Source: an uncultured Granulosicoccus sp. | GTDB lineage: Bacteria > Pseudomonadota > Gammaproteobacteria > Granulosicoccales > Granulosicoccaceae | Direction: 5' to 3' | Length of the DNA: 64,000 bases | NCBI GenBank assembly: GCA_947495035.1 | Contig: CANLXI010000022.1 | Span: 1-64,000 of the forward strand | Shown here: one piece after another, positions 46,001-53,371 of the stretch | Layout of the letters: the number at the start of each line of letters is the position of its first letter | How positions within the stretch are numbered: the first letter of the stretch is position 1 | The notes under the pieces: model-generated | The model's database searches: none | Seen by the model: only the letters and a program-made list of their open reading frames with translations | Told to the model about the DNA's origin: nothing | Position numbers and translations under genes: made by a program

Positions 46001-49000
46001 GCTCGCACGACGGCCACAAACCTGCCGTCCAGGCTGGAATCACCTCGCGGCCAGAGCCAGGTGCCGGTTCTGGCCTGCTCAGTGGTAATGGTTTCGGCCG
46101 CGAGTTCTGGATCCATCATGTCATCCGTGGCAGCCGGTGACACCGGATCGTTCGCTTGCCGGCTGCCGGCCTCGGGCGAGGAGCTGTTTTCCAGGGGCCG
46201 GTTACTGCGGGTCCGGCCCGCATCCGGACCGTTGAGAATTCCGTTGGACAAGTCGCCGTCGATATCGGCATCGCGCGCACTTTCGTTGCTCACATTGTAT
46301 TCTTCGCTCTGGTTGAATCGCTCGGCCGCTCCCAGCAACCAGTCACCATCCATTATTTCATTACGTGCCATGAGCTGATCGAACACCTTCTCGATGTCCG
46401 TCTGTGGGCAGCTGGCAGCGAAGTCTGCGCGATGAAAGTCGCCTGCGGACAGCTCGACAAAGCGGCTCTCGCCGTTCGCTGCATTGGCGTTGTCAAGAGG
46501 TTTCAGCAGCAGGCCGGACGGCAGGCTCAGAGGGTCGACACGTAGCGCATGCAAGCCCGGTTCAAGACCGTACAGGCTGTACTGCCCGTTTTCATCGGTA
46601 ACGGCGAAGGTGCCATCATCCAGGTAGAGCTTGATGCCCCCGATGGGCCACTCGGCATCGTTTTGCAGGTTGTTGCAATCGGCATCGACATACACCTTGC
46701 CGAACAGTGCAGCACGATCCGACAACACGCCGGTCTGACGAATCCTGACACGTGCTCGACTCTCCGCAGAGAACAGTTGCACGCCGGAATGGGTGCGACC
46801 GGTCGCCTGGGCCACATTGATTCCGTCGCTGTCGATGGAACCTGCCGTGGCCTCCAGAGCGTACGTCAGTTCGTGTTCGATGCCGGGCTCGAGCGTGCCG
46901 ATCGGGAATTCCAGGTCCGGCCCCGGTGCTCCGTCGAATTGCGTGAATTCTTCACCATTCAGGTTCATGGTATTCGGGACCAGCTTGAAGCCATAGGGCA
47001 GGCGGTCGAACACGACGACGTTGTACTGTTCCTCTTCGCTCTGATTGCGCACGCGCAGGGAATAGGCAATCACGTCACCGGGTTCCGCTTCGGACTGCAA
47101 GGCCCGCTTCTCGACCACCAGACGCATTCCACGATTGGTCGGATCCAGGGGAATATCGTACAGAGGGGTGGCTTCTCCTTCGGGCACCGTGAATATTCCG
47201 CCAATGCCCGCAACCTGACTGCCTGAACCATAGGAATGCCGAGTCACGCCATAACTGGTGAACTGTTCCGGTGGTACATCGGACGGGAACAGATGGGTCG
47301 CGGGTGGCTCTACCCTGACGTAATGGCGTGTCCCGGACGGGAGTTGTGGCACCCTGTACCGGCCATCGGCATCGGTCAGCATCGTCAAGGGCGTGCCGGT
47401 GACGAGATCTTCGGCGATTCTGTCTCCTGCCCTCACGCTGTTGCCACTCATCTCAATGATGGCCACGGTAGCGTCGGCGATGGGTGCCAGCGTGTAGGCA
47501 TCGAATACCGTGCCAAAGGGATCGACGATGACCGTCTGGGTCAGCGAGATACCAATACCCGAGTCATCGTACAGGACTTGCAAGGTGTCGTTCTCGATAC
47601 TCTGCAGGACGCAGGAAGGCTCGATGCTTTCCAGGTCGACAGCCGGTGCAATCGGCAACTCCGACCCTCCCGGACAGTAGCGCCCATCACCGGATCGGGC
47701 GGCGCTGAGGGTAATCGGGCGGATGGTGCGATAGATGCCGGAATTCGGCGCAGTTTCAACCATGATCACCTGCAGGGAATCACCGGTACCGGTGGAGCGA
47801 AGTGTGACCACGACATACGCGCCTTCGCCATCATTGTTGATGAAGGCCGTGGGGTCGATATCGGCTGCGCTCAATTCGATATAGAGACCATCGCGAACAG
47901 GGTCATAGCCCTCGTCGTCGTTGTCCAGACGGTAGGAACCGGATTCGACAAAGTCCTGATCGGAGTTGAAGTCGGGAGCTTCCCCCGCGCGACGCAGGTG
48001 ACTGGCTGGTTGGATGAATCTCAAGGTGGCTGGTGATGCCGCACCCAGATCGACCGGGTCCGTGGTGACTCGGTTGCAGACCGAATTGGACTCGAACTCA
48101 TTGACTCCGTCGCCATCGATATCGATCCATGCGACGTTTTCGATCAGACGACCGGTCAGGTTGTTGTCCCGGGCTTTCAGGGAGAATGCGACGTGGCCAC
48201 TCTGTCCGGGGCTCAGATTGTCAATGGGGATGTACAAGGCCAGATAGAGAACCGAATCCACCCCATTCCAGTTCTCCAGACGAGTCCAGCGATCGCCGTC
48301 GCCGGGACGTTGTATCAGGGGAACGGCCTGTAGTGGGGTGTGGGAAAGCGACTGCTTGTCAATGAAGGTGGTTCCGCCGGGTATGCGGTCGACGATCAGA
48401 ATGCCCCGGGTCTTGATGCCTTCGATATCCAGTACACGGCCTTCGGCGAGGCGATTGCCGCTATTGGTGAAATCGATCCGGTAGTCGATGACTTCACCGG
48501 GATGCAAGTCGGCCGTGCAGGCAATGTTGGAAGACTTGTTCAGAGTCACGAAGGCACCGTCAGTGACCGTGATGGTATTGATGCTCTTCTTTGGTGACCC
48601 TTCGCCACTCAGTGGTTCGACGTGCAGCTCGATCCTGAAGGTCTCTCCCTGTCGGGAGTCGGTAGGAACACTGCCGACAATGACCAGCTGGAACACCCCG
48701 CCCGGAGGCAGGGTTGTCGTATCTGTCAACAGGGGTTCGCCAGGATCGGCTATGCCATTACCGTTGGTGTCGTGATGAACGCGCATGTTCTGCAGTTCTC
48801 CACTGTCACCCGAGAGGTCTGTTGCCGACACCCGGTAGCGATCCTCGGCGTTGCCGTTGTTGTAGATGCGCCCGGGCAGGCTGACGAACTTGCCAGCATG
48901 CGCGGTGGTATCGAGCCCATCGTCCAGTGCAAACCGATAGACGCCTGCTATCGTCACAGTCGCGGCATTGGATCGGGTGTGAGCGACCAGTCCGGAAGCC

Positions 49001-49155
49001 GTGTCGAACCAGCTGATATCGGCGCGATTGCGTATCGATGTACCGGGTTCGGATGATGCTGCTCCTGCCGCGGACGCAACAATGACCAGAACGAGAGACA
49101 CAAGCGTCAGCAGCGGTGAAAACCGCTTGAGTGGTGCTGAACCTGGGACCTTCAT
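43060..49155 (-). CDS. Giant DUF11/SdrD-B protein with C-terminal outer-membrane barrel
   Basis: A 2031-residue protein from ATG 49155 (preceded by GAGA); an upstream in-frame start at 49440 would lie inside the preceding gene. A signal peptide precedes the shared module (GTSIRNRADISWFDTASG, GRIYNNGNAEDRYRVSATD). DUF11-like domains follow (EKRALQSEAEPGDVIAYSLR near 679), then an SdrD-B domain (LFGKVYVDADCNNLQNDAEW near 815), an Ig/invasin-like region (about 1120-1300) and, from about residue 1331 (RSRLYARLERGKNSVMWGDY), some 700 residues of alternating beta strands ending RLGMRYKFDDKAF, consistent with an outer-membrane barrel. A segment FGDYVLDSISGQLTFDRPIP recalls plug/linker repeats of large barrels. 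It may display or export the other proteins; the topology is inferred. Confidence 0.88.
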   Translation of the reverse strand: MKVPGSAPLKRFSPLLTLVSLVLVIVASAAGAASSEPGTSIRNRADISWFDTASGLVAHTRSNAATVTIAGVYRFALDDGLDTTAHAGKFVSLPGRIYNNGNAEDRYRVSATDLSGDSGELQNMRVHHDTNGNGIADPGEPLLTDTTTLPPGGVFQLVIVGSVPTDSRQGETFRIELHVEPLSGEGSPKKSINTITVTDGAFVTLNKSSNIACTADLHPGEVIDYRIDFTNSGNRLAEGRVLDIEGIKTRGILIVDRIPGGTTFIDKQSLSHTPLQAVPLIQRPGDGDRWTRLENWNGVDSVLYLALYIPIDNLSPGQSGHVAFSLKARDNNLTGRLIENVAWIDIDGDGVNEFESNSVCNRVTTDPVDLGAASPATLRFIQPASHLRRAGEAPDFNSDQDFVESGSYRLDNDDEGYDPVRDGLYIELSAADIDPTAFINNDGEGAYVVVTLRSTGTGDSLQVIMVETAPNSGIYRTIRPITLSAARSGDGRYCPGGSELPIAPAVDLESIEPSCVLQSIENDTLQVLYDDSGIGISLTQTVIVDPFGTVFDAYTLAPIADATVAIIEMSGNSVRAGDRIAEDLVTGTPLTMLTDADGRYRVPQLPSGTRHYVRVEPPATHLFPSDVPPEQFTSYGVTRHSYGSGSQVAGIGGIFTVPEGEATPLYDIPLDPTNRGMRLVVEKRALQSEAEPGDVIAYSLRVRNQSEEEQYNVVVFDRLPYGFKLVPNTMNLNGEEFTQFDGAPGPDLEFPIGTLEPGIEHELTYALEATAGSIDSDGINVAQATGRTHSGVQLFSAESRARVRIRQTGVLSDRAALFGKVYVDADCNNLQNDAEWPIGGIKLYLDDGTFAVTDENGQYSLYGLEPGLHALRVDPLSLPSGLLLKPLDNANAANGESRFVELSAGDFHRADFAASCPQTDIEKVFDQLMARNEIMDGDWLLGAAERFNQSEEYNVSNESARDADIDGDLSNGILNGPDAGRTRSNRPLENSSSPEAGSRQANDPVSPAATDDMMDPELAAETITTEQARTGTWLWPRGDSSLDGRFVAVVRAGVVPMLFVNGKPVDESQIGERIENRSASAQIVAWYGVTLRSGLNRLEVRGTDSFGNTRILARKQFKRPTMGTRMVLRARQDTLPADGGRTLLPIDINILDDNDYPAQGIHFVTLSANGSRQNNWLEEDIQDNEPGHQIRVVNGRGVAHLRSSEFTGTVIVRAQANDMAAEMRVYQVAALRPLFGIGLLELGVNSGSITGHGFTPTDQADGLDDEDSVDASLSMFLKGRVKGNAQLTLAYDSDKDEETDLLRDINPNAHYPIHGDASIRGYEAQSRSRLYARLERGKNSVMWGDYLTDANSDVGDLARVQRVMTGFNSQYHNGNTRIQLFAARPEDTRSSEEIRGNGTAMLFRLRAAPIVPNSEVVELIVRDRENPGLVLSAQRLTRFGDYVLDSISGQLTFDRPIPSFDEELNPVYARVSYDLESGGESHTVAGVRVQHALSDSLLAGISHTDDRNPDDSSVLSGAYIDYRPDENTDISVGLARMTHSDERGPGTAKRISVERTWGSRQFERRTSVTLAHADENFTNPGAGIAAGRQELRIDHRQQLSDSLRADMEGTHSQSLSNRELRSAIGITLRKSMGDWTLRGGTRHIRQRTSSSSERFNTAISGVERRFHLGNRAGSASLEYEQDIGRMSRNRLGFSGKLQVHDHAHLYARYERQNGIYDFTTSGGTRNTESFAIGGESDIIPSTRLYSEYRLRGGIDSRDLETGSGVRGNYEITPGVTISPSIEVVDTLSGDNSSDGVAVSLGATDLRNRNAKLTGRAEYRKATASDYIGLRLSYAARLDLNWTALLREDFTRQTSDIGQMDLRHAFTASLARRPRLDNRHHMLFQYTWKVERAEDDTRDRDVHVLSTHQNVQIGPRLILSGRLGAKQQNAFLKREDYSTAAGVADIRASWDIDRRWNVDLRTGALITGRRSRRHSFGAALSYLLERNLQLHIGYNFIGFREEDLDPEGYDARGIRLGMRYKFDDKAFRWLQE

Positions 49156-49303
49156 CGTGTCTCTGCTAGTCTGTATGCCAGATGGGCAGGCGCCAGCGCT
49201 CGCCAGAGCTTCCGAGTCGGATTGCCCTGGACAGTCGTCCGTCCGTGAAGACGGACGCAAGCCTGCTGTCGGAGGAGCCGGGGCGGGAGCAGCCCGGAAT
49301 ATG

Positions 49304-52300
49304 TCAGTCCACTCGCACAACGAATTGTGCTGTCGCCTTCTCGCCGGGGACCAGAGTGCCTCCCTGGCCACCTGCCGGGTTGGATCCCGTGCCGGCATAG
49401 AAGACCAGGCTGGAGCCGCTCTTGCCACCAGCATCATCATTGTCGGCGTCGGTCACAGCCGCCGGTGTACAGCCATTGCTCAGACAGTACTTCATGAGTC
49501 CGCCGGCTTCAAAGGTGGTGAAGGCGGTGACGCTGTCTCTGATGGTCACGTTCCTGGCGTCGACATCGCCCTGATTTTCAGCGACAAGCCGCCAGATGGC
49601 GCACTGATTCGGTTCGATCTCCACTGATTGCACGATCTCGAAAGGCGAGTCGGGATTGCCGTCACAGTTGGTATCGACTGCCACTGTCTTGACCAGTCGT
49701 ATCTGCCCGTTGATGACATCACTCTGGAATGACACGGAGGTGCTCGGTGAACCAGCGGTGGCGTCTGTGTTGGTGGCAAGCAGGGTCATGGTGTCTACCT
49801 GTCCCGAGGGTGCCGTACTCGGTGCAAACACGGTTGTCAGCAAGGGAATGGCTGCACCCGGCGGCAACACCAGCTCCGGGTTGCCATCGGTATCGCCATC
49901 CAGCACATCGATGAGAAGCAGAATGCCATCGGCTTGCAGTACGGAGATGGTCGAACCCACGACAAGATTGCCCAGCACCGTATCCGTCACGCCATCACCG
50001 TCTGTGTCGATGGCTACCGTATTGTTGAAATCCGGCTGGCTGTTGCTGGTGGTGAGCTCGAGCGTTTCCTCGGAGTTGCCATTGTTCGCCAGAGTTGCCT
50101 GATAGTCCACGGTACCACCGGGTTCGACCTGGTTCGACGCACTGGGCGTGAATGCGACCGCACGACTGGGTACGACATCAATGGCTTCGAGCAGGACATC
50201 GGTTGCACCCGAGCTGGCGGAGATGATTCGGAAGAACAGGGGATAGTCACCGTCACCGTCGGCATTGCCATCGATGGTCTCGTCGGAGGCATCCACATCG
50301 TTGTCGGAGGAATGATCCGCAGCGGCAAGAGCAGCCTCGGCGGGCAGGGTGACGACAGCAAAGTACTCGAAATCCGTCGAGCCGCCGGGCAAGGTCGGTG
50401 TGGAGGAGATGGCCGGTCCGGTCGGTGCGCCGGCACCATCGCTGGCAAAGAACTCGACACTCCAGCCTTCCGACAGAGCGCCCAGTGCCGCGCCATCCCA
50501 GCTGGCGCCGACCGACAACTGGAATGCGTCGGAAACACCGCTGACATTGTCTATGTACAGAGGAATGGTCACCGTCTCACCCGCGTTGGCGGTGACGGTG
50601 CTGACCGGCAGGTAATCGGGTGTGCCGATCGGATCTTCATCGGCGCCGAGAGTACCGCCGGTGGCGCTGTGCAGATCCGAACTGGCCGCGACGATATCCA
50701 GCAAGGACAGGAATACCGGATCGCTGGCCGGTGGCGCCGACGGATCGGAGGATGAACTGGCCGTGATCGTTGCCTGATAGCCGGCACCACCGTTGTCGCC
50801 GGATACGCCCTGTGGAAGCTGAGCCCGTACTCTGAAGCTGCGAGAGCCACTCTGGGCTATGACGCCCGAGTCAACACCGCCGAAACCGTTGGTATCGGTC
50901 AACTGCACCGAGCCTGTACTATCGAGAAACGTGAACACCGTGCCGGTCGGAAATGTTCCCGGTGCGGCTGCCAGTTCGAAACTGTCGTCACCGTTGCCGT
51001 CGTTCGACACGACGAGATCGAAGAACACGACGCCTCCCGAGGCGGCCGAATCGACTTGCTGATCATCGTTGACAGTCGCGTCATCATCACCGCCATCGTT
51101 GACGCCAGCGCTGGCGCCAGCACCGGTATCGGCGAGTGTCACGGCATAGTCCTGAGAGACGACATCGGAGGTCGTATTCGAACTGACCAGGGTATCGGAG
51201 GTTCCACTGTCATTCGTATCGGCGCTGACATAACCGACGTTGTCGATGGTGTAACCACCACCGAAGGCATCCCGGTCATAGCTGACGGTGAATGTCATTG
51301 AAACCGTGGCATTCGGCGCCAGTTCGGCATCGATGGCGTAGACGCCGGCGACGGTCGGATCCGTGGTGTCGCCATCCGTATTCAGGTCGATACCCAGGCC
51401 GGTCTCTCCACTGTCGGCCACATCGCCGTCACCGTTGAAATCCAGACCAGCGGATTCCACGAAATTGGCTGTACTGCTTGCAAGGGTGTCACCATTGGTG
51501 GTGAGCAGGCCGGAGACGGATGAGCTGACATAGGTGGTTCCGGCAGGCAGGCCGTCGAACAGAATGACATCCCTGGCTGCCGTGTTGCCGTTGTTGCTGA
51601 CGGTAATGGTGTAGCTGATCTGGTCATTGGCGGTGTCGTGCGAAGAGGTCTTCGTGGTCACGAGAACTGCATCACCGGTTATCGTGATCAGTGACTCGTT
51701 GGTTCCATCAGTGCCGTCACGGCCCTTGCCGGTTGTCAGGTCGGTGACACTGCCCACTACCGCCGAGCCACTGCCTTCCTGTGCCGTGGCCGAGAGGGTC
51801 ACGCCCAGTGTGTCGACATCGGTGGCCGTCGTCGGCACGCGAACTGCCACGACAAGGCTGGCATCTTCATCCGCAGCCAGTGTCAGTGATGTAATGGCAG
51901 GTTCGCCAGAGTCGGGTTGACCATTGCCATTGGTATCACGATAGACAGTGATATTGTCGGCATCGATCGTATCCGCTACGGAAATGTCGTCGACCGCGCT
52001 GACTTCGAACGTGTCGGAACCATTACCGGTATTGCTCAGTACATACGGCAGGTAGACGGTCTGCCCCGGAGCACCGGTGGTATCGATGTCGGTACCGACT
52101 GTGGCAAAGTAGACCTGAGCGACCGTCACGATCGCTTCGTTGGATTGCGCGCGGTAGGTGTTGCCCGCAGAATCTTCGTAGGTGACCGTGGCGAGGTTCT
52201 TGATCTCGGTTCCGGCTGCAGTTGCAGCAAGCGCGGACGAAGCGCAGGCTGCCATGGTTCCCGCGACTGCCGAAGCAGCGCATGCTTGCGCCAGCGGTCG

Positions 52301-52324
52301 TAGTCGGAATTTCCTCGGGTTCAT
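49304..52324 (-). CDS. Exported DUF11-like repeat protein, 1006 residues
   Basis: A 1006-residue protein. The signal peptide (MNPRKFRLRPLAQACAASAV to about SSALA) leads to the module shared with two other operon proteins (GTEIKNLATVTYEDSAG; YVLSNTGNGSDTFEVSAVD). Several DUF11-like domains follow (ITVSNNGNTAARDVILFDGL, FDLVVSNDGNGDDSFELAAA). Many Asp-rich turns (DTNGNGQPDSGE, DFNGDGDVADSGE, DTDGDGVTDT) resemble thrombospondin/dockerin calcium loops. The C terminus ends FVVRVD. GAGAAAG is upstream of the ATG. It is the second gene of the operon, 214 bp after the small first one. Confidence 0.87.
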   Translation of the reverse strand: MNPRKFRLRPLAQACAASAVAGTMAACASSALAATAAGTEIKNLATVTYEDSAGNTYRAQSNEAIVTVAQVYFATVGTDIDTTGAPGQTVYLPYVLSNTGNGSDTFEVSAVDDISVADTIDADNITVYRDTNGNGQPDSGEPAITSLTLAADEDASLVVAVRVPTTATDVDTLGVTLSATAQEGSGSAVVGSVTDLTTGKGRDGTDGTNESLITITGDAVLVTTKTSSHDTANDQISYTITVSNNGNTAARDVILFDGLPAGTTYVSSSVSGLLTTNGDTLASSTANFVESAGLDFNGDGDVADSGETGLGIDLNTDGDTTDPTVAGVYAIDAELAPNATVSMTFTVSYDRDAFGGGYTIDNVGYVSADTNDSGTSDTLVSSNTTSDVVSQDYAVTLADTGAGASAGVNDGGDDDATVNDDQQVDSAASGGVVFFDLVVSNDGNGDDSFELAAAPGTFPTGTVFTFLDSTGSVQLTDTNGFGGVDSGVIAQSGSRSFRVRAQLPQGVSGDNGGAGYQATITASSSSDPSAPPASDPVFLSLLDIVAASSDLHSATGGTLGADEDPIGTPDYLPVSTVTANAGETVTIPLYIDNVSGVSDAFQLSVGASWDGAALGALSEGWSVEFFASDGAGAPTGPAISSTPTLPGGSTDFEYFAVVTLPAEAALAAADHSSDNDVDASDETIDGNADGDGDYPLFFRIISASSGATDVLLEAIDVVPSRAVAFTPSASNQVEPGGTVDYQATLANNGNSEETLELTTSNSQPDFNNTVAIDTDGDGVTDTVLGNLVVGSTISVLQADGILLLIDVLDGDTDGNPELVLPPGAAIPLLTTVFAPSTAPSGQVDTMTLLATNTDATAGSPSTSVSFQSDVINGQIRLVKTVAVDTNCDGNPDSPFEIVQSVEIEPNQCAIWRLVAENQGDVDARNVTIRDSVTAFTTFEAGGLMKYCLSNGCTPAAVTDADNDDAGGKSGSSLVFYAGTGSNPAGGQGGTLVPGEKATAQFVVRVD

Positions 52325-52538
52325 GTGGCTTTCTCTTTATCGTATGTGAGCTGAATGGCGTGTGCGAACGATCGGGAAGAGCACTTTTCGGCAAGCTGGT
52401 GTGTGTTGTCGGGTAGTCATGCGGGAATCTTCCGTATCCCTTTGCCGCCCTCGTCGTGCGAGACCACCATGTCAATGGCAGGCGTCTGCGGTGTTGTCAT
52501 TGCTGCCAACATGGACTGTCAGCGTGCGAGGGGCACTG

Positions 52539-53030
52539 TCAGTCGACAGTCACTCGATAGGCATACTGCTGTGTTCCACCTTCCCCATCGAGTGTTTCCA
52601 CTGCTGCCCAGCGAACATGGGTGTACTGGGAGGGTGGAATGACGACCTGTTTCTGACTGCCATCGGCCTGCGTCTCGATACGCAATACGGGTTCCGATTC
52701 GAACGTTCTGCCGCCGTCAACACTGACTTCGAAACGAGATTCTGCGTTGCTGTTGGCAGAGTCGCTGACAAAGGTGGTGTTTGCCGGAATCGGATCAACG
52801 ATGCTCATGCCGCTGACTTCGGATTTTCCGTTGTTGACGAATATCAGGCGGTATTCCATCAATTCGCCTGGTCTGGCCTCTGCCGTTGGCTGAATGATCT
52901 CCTTGCCGTCTGCATCAACGGTGACTGTATAAGCCGAGATGTGGCCACTGACGGGACCTTCCGCAAGTGACACACTTGCAAATACAAAGGTGCTGGCAGC
53001 GAGCAGGGAACGAAGTAGCTTGGGTTTCAA
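52539..53030 (-). CDS. Small exported DUF11-like protein, first gene of the operon
   Basis: A 163-residue protein. I propose a TTG start at 53030: CAGGAG lies seven bases upstream and the product begins MKPKLLRSLLAASTFVFASV with a normal signal peptide (cleavage near SLA/EGP). Starting at the ATG at 53072 would add 14 unlikely residues. The mature protein is one DUF11-like beta-module (PGELMEYRLIFVNNGKSEVS, MSIVDPIPANTTFVSDSANS) ending YRVTVD, the same C-terminal strand pattern as its larger neighbours. It may be a building unit or cap for the larger proteins (inference). Confidence 0.8.
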   Translation of the reverse strand: MKPKLLRSLLAASTFVFASVSLAEGPVSGHISAYTVTVDADGKEIIQPTAEARPGELMEYRLIFVNNGKSEVSGMSIVDPIPANTTFVSDSANSNAESRFEVSVDGGRTFESEPVLRIETQADGSQKQVVIPPSQYTHVRWAAVETLDGEGGTQQYAYRVTVD

Positions 53031-53092
53031 TGGAACTCTCCTGAGTTGGTCTGGCCGCCAGGGCAGACTCATGTCATCCTTGGCGATGAAGT

Positions 53093-53112
53093 GCTGCTAC
53101 CGAAGTAGCAGC
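53093..53112 (-). promoter_or_regulatory. Leader stem with cUUCGg tetraloop
   Basis: On the minus strand GCTGCTAC-TTCG-GTAGCAGC makes a perfect 8-bp stem closed by C-UUCG-G, an exceptionally stable RNA tetraloop. It lies 63 bases upstream of the first codon of the surface-protein operon, so it could protect or regulate that mRNA. It has no T-run. Confidence 0.65.
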
Positions 53113-53217
53113 TCACAGGCCATCCCGGGGGTTATTGAAACCTGTTACGAAAATGACGCGGCCATCATGCAGGAGGTGCGAGGGACGCCATTGCAGCTCA
53201 GCATCAGCGGCGCCAGC

Positions 53218-53298
53218 GGCTTCAGCGGCTTCAGCGGCTTCAACGGCTTCAACGGCTTCAACGGCTTCAACGGCTTCAACGGCTTCAACGGCTTCAAC
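53218..53298. repeat. Tandem array of GGCTTCAAC (9-bp unit)
   Basis: Two GGCTTCAGC copies and seven perfect GGCTTCAAC copies lie between the start of the surface-protein operon and the end of the GTPase gene. No frame through it has support as a gene; any protein would be pure PLK, GFN or AST repeats. The surrounding 53031-53371 stretch otherwise holds only the leader hairpin. Confidence 0.95.
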
Positions 53299-53371
53299 GG
53301 CATCCGCAGTGCCAGGCCAGTCATATGTCCGGAGTCATGCCTTCGAGTGGCAGGCGGCTCGTTGCCCGCGC

